Both the position numbers and the translations under genes were made by a program. 24,451 bases of DNA from a virus, in the IMG/VR virus record IMGVR_UViG_3300032093_004314, positions 1 to 24,451 of that record, one strand, 5' to 3'. Position 1 is the stretch's first letter; every line of letters starts with the position of its first letter. The notes under the pieces were generated by a model. That model saw only the letters and a list, made by a program, of their open reading frames with translations, was not told the DNA's origin and ran no database searches. Positions 1 to 7,850 of this stretch are shown here, piece after piece.

Positions 1-20
1 GATTGGCAGTAGGATGTTGG

Positions 21-218
21 TCATTTGAAGGAGTTTTTAATCTTCTGAAGACGCTCATCCTCTGACCGAAGTGGCTTCAGCAGGGTGACGACTTTCAGCA
101 GAACCTGAACAACGCTGTTGGAGCGATACTTGCTGAGACCAATAACCTCAGAAGCAATAAAGAGTCCGAAAAAGATAGCTGCCTCATAGGTCAGCTTGAT
201 GCCGAAGATGGTGATCAT
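21..218 (-). CDS. Small single-pass membrane protein, holin-position candidate
   Basis: A 65-residue protein with a hydrophobic segment at about residues 8-27 (AAIFFGLFIASEVIG) and a charged C-terminal half rich in Lys, Arg and Glu, so probably one membrane span with a basic cytoplasmic tail. The ATG follows a good ribosome site (GAGGTCAAGGTAA just upstream), and the start overlaps the stop of the preceding 42-aa gene (ATGA). In T7 the holin gene 17.5 (67 aa, one span) directly follows the tail fibre, so position and size suit a holin. I see no residue similarity to T7 gp17.5, and the protein could equally be an uncharacterised membrane protein of the phage. The gene itself is secure; the function is inference from context. 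Confidence 0.75.
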   Translation of the reverse strand: MITIFGIKLTYEAAIFFGLFIASEVIGLSKYRSNSVVQVLLKVVTLLKPLRSEDERLQKIKNSFK

Positions 219-343
219 TTACCTTGACCTCGTGATTGTTTACGCCCATGATTGGGCAAAGAATGCTGTCCCTGGCCCTGCTTAGTTTTCTTCGGGGGAC
301 CAGGGACGTGGGTTGTCTTATTGAGTGACTTGGGGTTTCCCAT
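215..343 (-). CDS. Small basic protein, 42 aa, unknown function
   Basis: An open frame of 42 codons starting at ATG 343 and ending in TGA at 215-217. It begins 6 bases after the stop of the tailspike-like gene, and its stop overlaps the ATG of the 65-aa membrane protein, so it fills the whole gap between two real genes. The product is strongly basic and polar, with Lys, Arg, Gln, Gly, Pro and His dominating (it starts MGNPKSLNKT and ends RKQSRGQGK), and has no hydrophobic segment. Composition suggests nucleic-acid binding or disorder. No Shine-Dalgarno sequence is visible, as for most genes here. Two short inverted repeats inside it (GTCCCTGG with CCAGGGAC, and GCCCA with TGGGC) may be chance. 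I do not recognise a characterised family. Confidence 0.7.
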   Translation of the reverse strand: MGNPKSLNKTTHVPGPPKKTKQGQGQHSLPNHGRKQSRGQGK

Positions 344-349
344 CAATCA

Positions 350-1729
350 TTACGCTATGCGTGTAACAGTATATTTAACAGTGACAGTACCACCACCCAA
401 ATTAGTTACTGTCAACACCAACCCAGCTAAACTCAAGGTAATTCCAATAGATCCAGTATTGGAAATTAGTCGCCCCGTGTTTAAGTCAGTAGCCACAATG
501 GCGAAGGCTGACCAGTCGGATGCGGCATTAGAGTATCGCGCCGCCGACACCAGATACATCGCAGTATCGCTTATGGTGGGAAATGTATATAGGGTAGCTG
601 GGGTTCCAAATGTCACATTAACAGAATCAGTTGCAGTTCTGAGGATACTTCCAGTGACAATGCCGCTGCTAGTAAGTCCATTACAGAATAACGGGCCAGC
701 CGGTGTAAGAGTAATGGAGGGGTTTGTTGAATTGTTGCCCGCCGAGTTAATGTTGGTGAAACTTTGCGTAGAGAATGGAATAGATCCACCTGCAAACAAA
801 TTGTTGTTTAAGGAAACATTCTTATTTGATGTTGAAGCAAAGTTGACTACCTCGGTTGTTGGGGAAGTAAACAAATTAAAGAGGCAACCTTCAATGCTAA
901 GCAGAGTTACATCAACACCACTAAATAGATCAACTCTAATTACTGCTGGACTTGTATTTGCCTCAAACCAGCAACTTTTAAGTTCAGGAAATGAAATGCC
1001 GTCTAGGCCGAGCGCCGCTATGGTATTATTATTCTGTTCAATAATGGTATTTTCAATTACTAGCTTAAAGCCGTATTTGAAATAAACAGCATAATTTCCA
1101 TAACATCTGGCAATTTCACATCCAGAAATTGTATTACTATTTAGGGTCCGCTCAGGAGAAACTTGTCCAACGGAATAAATGGCGATATGTGCAGGGCCTG
1201 CATTGTATACTCCAAAATCACACCGGGAAATAAGGCACCCAATAAGAGGAGCATTGATACCGTAGGCAAGCTTCCCCTCAAAAGAACATTCTCTTACGGT
1301 CCAATGGCTTAAGTACCATGAAGATGGTGAGTAGATGCCTGTCCCTTGTCCTGCTGTATTACTTGTAAAGGTCAGCCCACTAACTTCAGCAAATTCGGCA
1401 TTAAAGTCTGCTGCTGGGCCAAGAATTGCATTATTGCCCGTTGCTTTGAGAATTGACTTCCCTTTAACGCCAGTGATTGAAAACCGTGATTGTGTTAAAG
1501 TCAGTAGAGAAGAGATTCTGTAAGTGCCAGGTGGGACAAAAACGGATGCAGCCGCATTGATAGCCGCCTGAATCGCAGCCGTATCATCAGCCACCCCATC
1601 CCCAACGGCCCCAAAGTCCTTTACGGATACAACATCCTTAAGCTTCGCCTCAACGGTCCTCTGAACAGCACCGGTTCCTGTTTGTATAAAGCCGCCACCA
1701 AGGTCGGCTAGGTCTCGTGTTTTTGTCAT
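350..1729 (-). CDS. Tailspike-like protein with pectate-lyase-type beta-helix
   Basis: A 459-residue protein starting 4 bases after the tail-fibre stop. Residues 20-57 carry the module RTVEAKLKDVVSVKDFGAVG followed by DGVADDTAAIQAAI, which marks the start of a pectate_lyase_3-type right-handed beta-helix. The next 250 or so residues have the short, glycine/asparagine-rich repeats of such a helix (for example GINAPLIGCLISRCDFGVYN). The last 100 residues form a Thr/Ser/Val-rich beta domain resembling the end of the preceding fibre. There is no T7 gp17-type virion-binding domain at the N-terminus, only a short RDLADLGGGF stretch, so it may attach through the neighbouring fibre or another adaptor. 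Probable role: second receptor-binding or polysaccharide-degrading spike. No catalytic residues can be assigned from sequence alone. Confidence 0.85.
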   Translation of the reverse strand: MTKTRDLADLGGGFIQTGTGAVQRTVEAKLKDVVSVKDFGAVGDGVADDTAAIQAAINAAASVFVPPGTYRISSLLTLTQSRFSITGVKGKSILKATGNNAILGPAADFNAEFAEVSGLTFTSNTAGQGTGIYSPSSWYLSHWTVRECSFEGKLAYGINAPLIGCLISRCDFGVYNAGPAHIAIYSVGQVSPERTLNSNTISGCEIARCYGNYAVYFKYGFKLVIENTIIEQNNNTIAALGLDGISFPELKSCWFEANTSPAVIRVDLFSGVDVTLLSIEGCLFNLFTSPTTEVVNFASTSNKNVSLNNNLFAGGSIPFSTQSFTNINSAGNNSTNPSITLTPAGPLFCNGLTSSGIVTGSILRTATDSVNVTFGTPATLYTFPTISDTAMYLVSAARYSNAASDWSAFAIVATDLNTGRLISNTGSIGITLSLAGLVLTVTNLGGGTVTVKYTVTRIA

Positions 1730-1733
1730 AGGT

Positions 1734-3785
1734 TTAGATGATTCTCAGCCAATTACTAAATACGGTTTGGTTTATACCGCTGGTCTGAGTGACTTGAACG
1801 TTTAGCCCAGACAAGGTGATAGTTAAATTGCTGCCATTATCGGCAATAATTCTGGCTCCGTTGCCATCACAGAGTACATAGGCTAGTGCAGTGTATTGAG
1901 ACGGCGCCCCACTGAACCCAACAAAGGCGTTGACAATGTACATGCCAGTAGCGGCAGTAAAAATCGTGGTAGCCGTAGCAGTCGCAATGGATGCGCTAGA
2001 ACCCGCAGTTTTTACTGTGGCGAACTCAGTCACACCAGTTGATGACAGCGTGCTGAACTTACCGTCATCTCTAGTTACACCACCAATAGGGCCAGGCTTG
2101 TTTGTCGCAGTGGCGATTCCAGTTACAGTCCCTAGCGGTAGGTTAATAGATCCCGCTCCAAATATGACATCGTAATAGCAATTAGTACACGATCCAGCGA
2201 AGTCCAAGAGGCCTGTAGTCCTTGCACCGTTAGACATGAAAGGACGCTGAATCGAGGCTGAATCCGCACTTACTGCTTTGTATGCCACCGCACCCAAGGA
2301 AGTGTGGTTGGTAGTAATACCAGAGAAAGCAATGCTACCAGTCTTCAGCGATACATCGGCAGTAGCGCATCCTTCAAAGTATGTTCCGATTACTTGCGTT
2401 GAAATCCCCTGATCGACAACCCCCTCTGTCCCGTTCTGAATAAACCCGTTGAGGACAGTATTTCCGACGTTAGGGTAAGCTCCTCCGGTCTTGATCCAAA
2501 TTCCGATAGCCCCGTAATTATCAATCCTGGGGTGGTCAATCAGGACAGCATTGCAACCATCAGCCAAGGTGATTGGATAGGTAACACTGTCAGTTTCTGG
2601 TTGGTCTATTTTAAGGCCCCAGCACAGAGACCGTAAGTAGATGCCATAAGCGCAGTTGAGAATGACGGGTCTAACGAGCTCTGCCCCGCGCAGTTGAAAG
2701 CGGGTCAGATCAAACCCAGTTACACCAGTGAATCCTAGGCCACTAATCTTCGCGTCAATAATCCTAGCACCGTATGCATTAGTGGTGGACTCAAAGACCT
2801 TAATGTTGTTTGCACTGGCTTGAATGGTAGCCCCCAAGAACCTAATGATTCCATTGAAACCGTTGAGGCTGAGAGACCCAGTGACCTTGTAAGTCCCTTT
2901 AGGTAGTACTACTTCTCCATTGAGGTTGGCAGTTATAGCGGCCTGAATGGCAGCAGTGTCATCCGCCACACCATCCCCAACCGCTCCAAAATCCTTAACG
3001 GACACAACGTCCTTTAGCTTGGAATCAACAGTCCTAGTAACCGCACCAACACCACCCTGCGTCCAATAGACCCCACTGGCCTGATCGGTGGTAATACCAG
3101 CAGCGTTATTGACACAGTGAACATCCACCACATCCCCAAGAACAAGGGCAGGAGTGAAGACAATGCTGGTTCCGTTGTCTGCTGTGTAGTCTACGTTGCG
3201 CTGCTGAAGCGCACCATTGACATAAACCGTTTCCCTGCTGGCGGAATAGGCAAGAGTCCCACCGTAGTCTCCACCACCCGAAAAGGTTGTCTGACCGGCA
3301 GTAGCAGTCTTCCGCCACCGAGTAACACCAGGAATCTCCAGATCACCATAGCGGTCATCCACGTACTTCTTGGTGGCACCATCAGCATCAGCAGCGGGCG
3401 TCCCAAGGTTGGTAATCCTGAACCCACCCATGTTGAGAATACCTTGCATGGTATCCCCAATCTTGCTGAGGGCACTAAAGGCAATCTCTTGAACGGCGTA
3501 AAGGGTCTGAGTGAAGTTAGAATTCAGATCCTTGGCCTTGATGGCCGAACCAGCAAAGAAGGTGGCCTTTGTCTGATCCGTATCGGTGTCCCGATAGATT
3601 CGAATGGCAGCCCCAGCAGAAGGGGGCGTCGAGAACTGAATGGATGAAGCGGTGGCAAAGATGTAGTTGGTTACGAGTACGTTGTTAACCGTAACCTTGA
3701 CATCGGCCTTATCCAGGTAGGAAAAGGACAGGGAATAGATCGTGGTAGACCCATTCCCCGTATAGGTGTTCTGAGTAACAGCCAT
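1734..3785 (-). CDS. Tail fibre, T7 gp17-type N-terminus with beta-helix body
   Basis: A 683-residue protein with visible modules. Residues 1-145 are a T7 gp17-type virion-attachment domain (TGNGSTTIYSLSFSYLDKAD near the start, then DLNSNFTQTLYAVQE and GATKKYVDDR). Residues 155-225 form a fibre domain with VYVNGALQQRNVDYT. Residues 247-284 are the VSVKDFGAVGDGVADDTAAI module that opens a pectate-lyase-like beta-helix, which continues to about 560. A Thr/Ser-rich C-terminal beta domain follows. It sits directly after the gp16-like gene (3-base gap), as gene 17 does in T7. Role: attachment to the host surface, possibly with glycan cleavage. It shares both the helix-opening module and the C-terminal domain with the next gene. 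Start is ATG with no evident Shine-Dalgarno. Confidence 0.92.
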   Translation of the reverse strand: MAVTQNTYTGNGSTTIYSLSFSYLDKADVKVTVNNVLVTNYIFATASSIQFSTPPSAGAAIRIYRDTDTDQTKATFFAGSAIKAKDLNSNFTQTLYAVQEIAFSALSKIGDTMQGILNMGGFRITNLGTPAADADGATKKYVDDRYGDLEIPGVTRWRKTATAGQTTFSGGGDYGGTLAYSASRETVYVNGALQQRNVDYTADNGTSIVFTPALVLGDVVDVHCVNNAAGITTDQASGVYWTQGGVGAVTRTVDSKLKDVVSVKDFGAVGDGVADDTAAIQAAITANLNGEVVLPKGTYKVTGSLSLNGFNGIIRFLGATIQASANNIKVFESTTNAYGARIIDAKISGLGFTGVTGFDLTRFQLRGAELVRPVILNCAYGIYLRSLCWGLKIDQPETDSVTYPITLADGCNAVLIDHPRIDNYGAIGIWIKTGGAYPNVGNTVLNGFIQNGTEGVVDQGISTQVIGTYFEGCATADVSLKTGSIAFSGITTNHTSLGAVAYKAVSADSASIQRPFMSNGARTTGLLDFAGSCTNCYYDVIFGAGSINLPLGTVTGIATATNKPGPIGGVTRDDGKFSTLSSTGVTEFATVKTAGSSASIATATATTIFTAATGMYIVNAFVGFSGAPSQYTALAYVLCDGNGARIIADNGSNLTITLSGLNVQVTQTSGINQTVFSNWLRII

Positions 3786-3788
3786 GGT

Positions 3789-6700
3789 TTACTTGAAGTT
3801 CATGATGTCCTGATAGACTCTGTTCAACCCTTCAACATCAGCGGTGCTGAAATCCTTGGGTTGATCGGGGCTGTAGTTGCCCTGTTGGGTTTGATACTGG
3901 GCAGCACGAATTTTACGGTTCTGTTCCGCAATCACCGCATCTTCCAGCTCTAGTTTTGCAAAGGCTCGACGCTTGGAATCATCCCAAAGTTTCTTGACCT
4001 CATCATTGACCAGCGGAGTATCACGAGTGTAGTCACTCATGGCACCCTTGTTGCGGTTCTTCCACTTGGTAAGGTCCTCCTTAACCCAATCCAGTTTGCG
4101 GAGGTTATCAATGTCCCTGCGAAGTCCGTTGCGATACATTTCCTTGCGAATGAATTGCTTCTGTTCCGCAGTCATGGGGCGACCATTGGGGGCCTTATCC
4201 AGACTGTCTTTCCAGGCAAATTCAATCTCCATAAGGAATTTAGCCACAGGATCCTTGTTTTCAGGACTTACTTCGAAGGGGGCTATGGCATTTGGAATCC
4301 CACCATTTGGGTTGCGAAGTGGTTTACCCGTAAGCACATCAATGACTTCTGGACGAGTCACAGCATAGCCAGGAAGAGCTACATTCAGAAGGCGTTCGAA
4401 CTCATTGCTGTATTCCCGCATATACGGATTTATGCTGTTCGACAATGTTCTACGGGCTCCAGCAAGGGGTGTTTGGTTGTTTGCCATGCTAAGGAAGCCT
4501 TTCATGACCGTAGTGGAGGTCCAGGTTTCAGGTGATAGAAACTCACCAAGAGCAGCCAAACCGGAGAAGTAACTCTTTTCGGTAAAGCTGGCTGCAATAG
4601 CCAAAACAAGTTGCCCCCCAAGTCGTTCGGCAAGATCAGCACCGCCTGCCTTGGAAACCGCTGTAATATCCGCAACAGCAGCAATGATGTTGGAAAGAGG
4701 TTCCAAAGCATTATATGAGATGTACTGACCCCCAATCTTGACAGAACGAGCCTGAATGCCTAGCTTCTGCCACCGCTGACGTTCCTTTGAGTCGATTGGA
4801 GTATTGCCCGTAAACATCTCATTCCATGCCATAGGCACAATAGATGCTGTAATCATTGTCCCAAGGGCTTGACGTCCTTCGTATTCAGCAATCAGCAATG
4901 GATCACCGGAAGCCATTGCATCCTGATACTGCTTTGAGAACTTAGCCGTCAGCGGCAGATGCTCAAGTTGGTATGCAAAGATGTTTGCTGGGGTACGAAT
5001 AAATGGAACCGCAAGGCGACCAGCAGGTCCAATATACGGAAGATTGTCGAGAGCAGCCGAAAGGTGATTCAGACCCATTCCTGGATCGTTCTGATAGGTG
5101 CCAATCTCCGCATATTTTTGGAGACCAGCATCTTTGATTTGACCAGTGTTTGGATCGACATATTTAGCATACTCGTTGACGTATGCTTTTGTTCGAGCTG
5201 CTACATCCAAGGGGCCTTCTTGGTAGGCTTTGTAGGTTGCAATTTCTGCAATTCGCTGCCGCACAAGGATGGTCTTGAAGGCATCGTCCATGCTGACCAG
5301 CAAAAGGCTGGGCCAATCCAACCACTCAGCAAGTTTATATTGGGCCTTGAGGAAGCCCACCGTCAACTGTTCTGCTGGCGTCTTAGCAACCTGCTCCATC
5401 GCCTCAAGCATGGCACGAGACTCCGCATCCTGAACTACCCGGTAAGTAGTGGAGGAAGCAGGAATTTTTGTCTGCCACGTCCTGAGAGCTACTCTAAGGG
5501 CCTCCTGGGTGCTTTGAGTGATGGCACTATACCCAGCAAGGGCAGCCTTGATCGTGGCCTTATCGCCCTTCCAGGCACCGCTGATGGCCATGCTCGTGGG
5601 GGCCTCAACCAAGCGATAGACACCAGAGAAGTTTCGGAAGATGGTTTTGGTGCCAGAAAGAATGCTATTGTAGAAGAGCGACATCTGGTTCTTGCCAAAC
5701 ATCTGCATCGCAGTGCCAGCAAAAGAAACGGTCTTGGATGGATCACCACCAGCAAGAACCATTGCACGAACCAAGGCTCGCATCTTATCTACGGCTTCAG
5801 CATCGCCCTTTCGATACGCATCCTTGACTTCCTGTGCCCACTTCTTCAAGCGACGTGGGGTGACAACATCATCCATTTCGAAGTCACGGGCAGCCATTGC
5901 TGCTTCGCCCGCTTCAACGTTTTTGGTGATGCTTTGCTTCAGTGAGTTGAGAGATCCACCAAAGAAATTGGTACCTTCTTTGTAGAACTCAAGAACACCC
6001 ACAAGCCTATCAACGGCTCGATCAAAGCTGTTGAAATTATAGATCTGAGCCTGATCGGCCTCTTCGGCCTGCTTAGCCAGATCATAGATTTGGTTGGAGA
6101 AGTCACCAACAATAGCCTTCATGGCTACCAATGACTCACTGGTGGGAACTTGTCTGCCAGTTTCATTAAGGGTAAGTGTGGCCTTCTGCTCTTCAAACAA
6201 TCTGCGAATCAGAGCAGCTTCACCTTCTTCCGCCACCATTTCATCGTAGGGGCGAAGAGAATCCATAAAGTCACGATAGATGCGAGACGCATTGCCGATA
6301 ACTTCATCAACAGTCTTACCTGTCAGACGAGAAATCTCAGCAACATCAACATCCTTTTCGTACTTGCGAACTGCTTGTTCTACCCAGGTATCCTTGTAAC
6401 CAGCACCACGAATGGCCGAATCCGTCATGGTCTTGCCGGATGCACCATGAATGCTGATCTTGCTGGTTTCCAGTTCCAGTTGATCGGCAGCTACCCTATT
6501 GATTGGTTCGGGTTTGACTGTGCCCTGAGTTTCCCAATACTCATACTTTGACTCGGGATTACCAGATTCAAGAATCGTGTTATCGATTTCTTTCTGCTTA
6601 TCCATCACATCGTTGAGTTCCTTGTTGAGGCCCTCAAGTACATCCGCATCCTCTGGATCTGTTGCTGAGATCCGTTCCCGAATCTTCTGTTCATCCTGGA

Positions 6701-7760
6701 GAAGCTTATTCAGTTCCTCCTCTCGAACATCATTCCAGGCACCAGACTCCTTGGATTGGAGATTGTCGGTCTCCTTAGCCAATTCATCTGACTTGGTAGC
6801 AGCTACATTGACACCCTCAGCAAGAGCTTCCGCATCTGATTTACCGGCCTTCTTGGCTGCCTGAGCAGCAAACCTACCGGCAACCATCGCCGCCAGGGCA
6901 TTGCCCGCAAAGTTAAGAGGGCCGCCTTCAAGAGCAGACTTGGCTCGATTCAGCCAGGGGTTACCGAGGCGTTCGGTGGACAATCCAAACACAAATGAAT
7001 CCCGATATTCTTCGGGAACCATTGACTTAACAGCATCCGAAAAGTTACCATCCTTGACGTTGGTAAGCAGGAAATCAGCAACAGCACCAGGAACCAGATC
7101 CTCAAGTGCCAGCTTCTTGCCTTTGGCTCCAAGCTTAGCAACGCCTTGAAGTTTTGGATCGATAGGGGCGGTGCCAAACTTACCACCCGGCAGACGGCGA
7201 GCACCCCTAACCGTTGCGATAATACTGAGAAGCTTGGAAGCAGCCTGACCAACACCAGTCTTGGGTCCTTCAATACCAATATCCGAGAGGGCTCTTTTGT
7301 ACCCATCCTCGTAGGGGCGCTTTCCAAGATTAACCGTAGCATCCAACGCGATCTGAGATACCAGATCAACTGGACTCTCAATGATGTCCGCACCGGCCTG
7401 TCTTACAGTGCCAAGAACTTCCTTAGCGGCTCCAAGTCCTGGGATCTGACTTTGACCTTTGCGGTAGATCTCTTGGGTTTTGGTGCCAAGCATCCGATCA
7501 GCCACTCCTGTGATAACATCACCAGGATCGCTAATGAACTGACCAAAAGGTTTAGCGAATTCCAGAGGATTGACAAGAGATTCATTGAACTGTTTCTCTT
7601 GAGCGGCCTTCTTTTCGGCAGCAGCGCGTTGCTTCTCAGCTTCTTGGCGCTTACGCTTCTCTTCCTCTGCTTTCTTTTTAGCCGCAGCAACGGCTTGATT
7701 TTGTTTGGCCCGTTCCGCCATATTAACAGCGGGAACACCTTCCAGGTTGTAATCAGCCAT
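3789..7760 (-). CDS. Internal virion protein, gp16-like (ejected core protein)
   Basis: A 1323-residue protein between the gp15-like gene and the tail fibre, the position and size of T7 gp16 (1318 aa), which is ejected and extends the tail through the envelope. Residues 20-57 are a charged Ala/Lys/Glu/Arg coiled coil (AAAKKKAEEEKRKRQEAEKQ). A second long helical stretch lies at about 320-400 (Glu/Lys-rich). The middle and C-terminal thirds are mixed helical with hydrophobic helices, for instance MITASIVPMAWNEMF. I see no lytic transglycosylase motif at the N-terminus, where T7 gp16 carries its domain; the lytic function appears moved to the gp15-like protein here. Family assignment rests on position, size and helical composition. 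The preceding 89 bases are non-coding with hairpins. Confidence 0.85.
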   Translation of the reverse strand: MADYNLEGVPAVNMAERAKQNQAVAAAKKKAEEEKRKRQEAEKQRAAAEKKAAQEKQFNESLVNPLEFAKPFGQFISDPGDVITGVADRMLGTKTQEIYRKGQSQIPGLGAAKEVLGTVRQAGADIIESPVDLVSQIALDATVNLGKRPYEDGYKRALSDIGIEGPKTGVGQAASKLLSIIATVRGARRLPGGKFGTAPIDPKLQGVAKLGAKGKKLALEDLVPGAVADFLLTNVKDGNFSDAVKSMVPEEYRDSFVFGLSTERLGNPWLNRAKSALEGGPLNFAGNALAAMVAGRFAAQAAKKAGKSDAEALAEGVNVAATKSDELAKETDNLQSKESGAWNDVREEELNKLLQDEQKIRERISATDPEDADVLEGLNKELNDVMDKQKEIDNTILESGNPESKYEYWETQGTVKPEPINRVAADQLELETSKISIHGASGKTMTDSAIRGAGYKDTWVEQAVRKYEKDVDVAEISRLTGKTVDEVIGNASRIYRDFMDSLRPYDEMVAEEGEAALIRRLFEEQKATLTLNETGRQVPTSESLVAMKAIVGDFSNQIYDLAKQAEEADQAQIYNFNSFDRAVDRLVGVLEFYKEGTNFFGGSLNSLKQSITKNVEAGEAAMAARDFEMDDVVTPRRLKKWAQEVKDAYRKGDAEAVDKMRALVRAMVLAGGDPSKTVSFAGTAMQMFGKNQMSLFYNSILSGTKTIFRNFSGVYRLVEAPTSMAISGAWKGDKATIKAALAGYSAITQSTQEALRVALRTWQTKIPASSTTYRVVQDAESRAMLEAMEQVAKTPAEQLTVGFLKAQYKLAEWLDWPSLLLVSMDDAFKTILVRQRIAEIATYKAYQEGPLDVAARTKAYVNEYAKYVDPNTGQIKDAGLQKYAEIGTYQNDPGMGLNHLSAALDNLPYIGPAGRLAVPFIRTPANIFAYQLEHLPLTAKFSKQYQDAMASGDPLLIAEYEGRQALGTMITASIVPMAWNEMFTGNTPIDSKERQRWQKLGIQARSVKIGGQYISYNALEPLSNIIAAVADITAVSKAGGADLAERLGGQLVLAIAASFTEKSYFSGLAALGEFLSPETWTSTTVMKGFLSMANNQTPLAGARRTLSNSINPYMREYSNEFERLLNVALPGYAVTRPEVIDVLTGKPLRNPNGGIPNAIAPFEVSPENKDPVAKFLMEIEFAWKDSLDKAPNGRPMTAEQKQFIRKEMYRNGLRRDIDNLRKLDWVKEDLTKWKNRNKGAMSDYTRDTPLVNDEVKKLWDDSKRRAFAKLELEDAVIAEQNRKIRAAQYQTQQGNYSPDQPKDFSTADVEGLNRVYQDIMNFK

Positions 7761-7819
7761 TTGTGTTTTGGGGAAGTAGGGTCCCCCTCAAGGGACAGTG
7801 AATAGACTAAAAGGGCGGG

Positions 7820-7850
7820 AGGCCCTATTCCCCGCAAGGAACAAGGGCCT
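7820..7850 (-). terminator. Hairpin after gp15-like gene, possible weak terminator or processing site
   Basis: On the minus strand, AGGCCCT starting at the last base region of the gp15-like stop pairs with AGGGCCT about 17 bases later, with an inner TTCC/GGAA stem. A short T-run (TTTT, bases 7809-7812) follows after CCCGCCC. A second small hairpin (GTCCC-TTGAG-GGGAC) lies just downstream. The 89-base gap 7761-7849 is one of only three clear non-coding gaps in the window. The T-run is short and separated from the stem, so this may act as a partial terminator, an RNA-processing hairpin or a control element ahead of the gp16-like gene. Confidence 0.4.

Noticed and set aside
1-20. A possible further gene at the left edge
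   Set aside because: Only 20 bases follow the stop of the 65-aa gene, too few to assign anything.
252-1085. A 277-aa open frame on the plus strand
   Set aside because: It lies antisense to the tailspike-like gene and the 42-aa gene, whose minus-strand frames have clear protein features. Its translation has no recognisable motif.
4959-5945. A 328-aa open frame on the plus strand
   Set aside because: It is antisense to the gp16-like gene, has a Cys/His/Trp-heavy composition typical of shadow frames, and shows no domain.
6550-6575. ESGNPES in the gp16-like protein resembling a lytic transglycosylase ES..NP motif
   Set aside because: It sits near residue 400 in a charged helical region, not at the N-terminus, and lacks the downstream G-L-M-Q and N motifs of that family.
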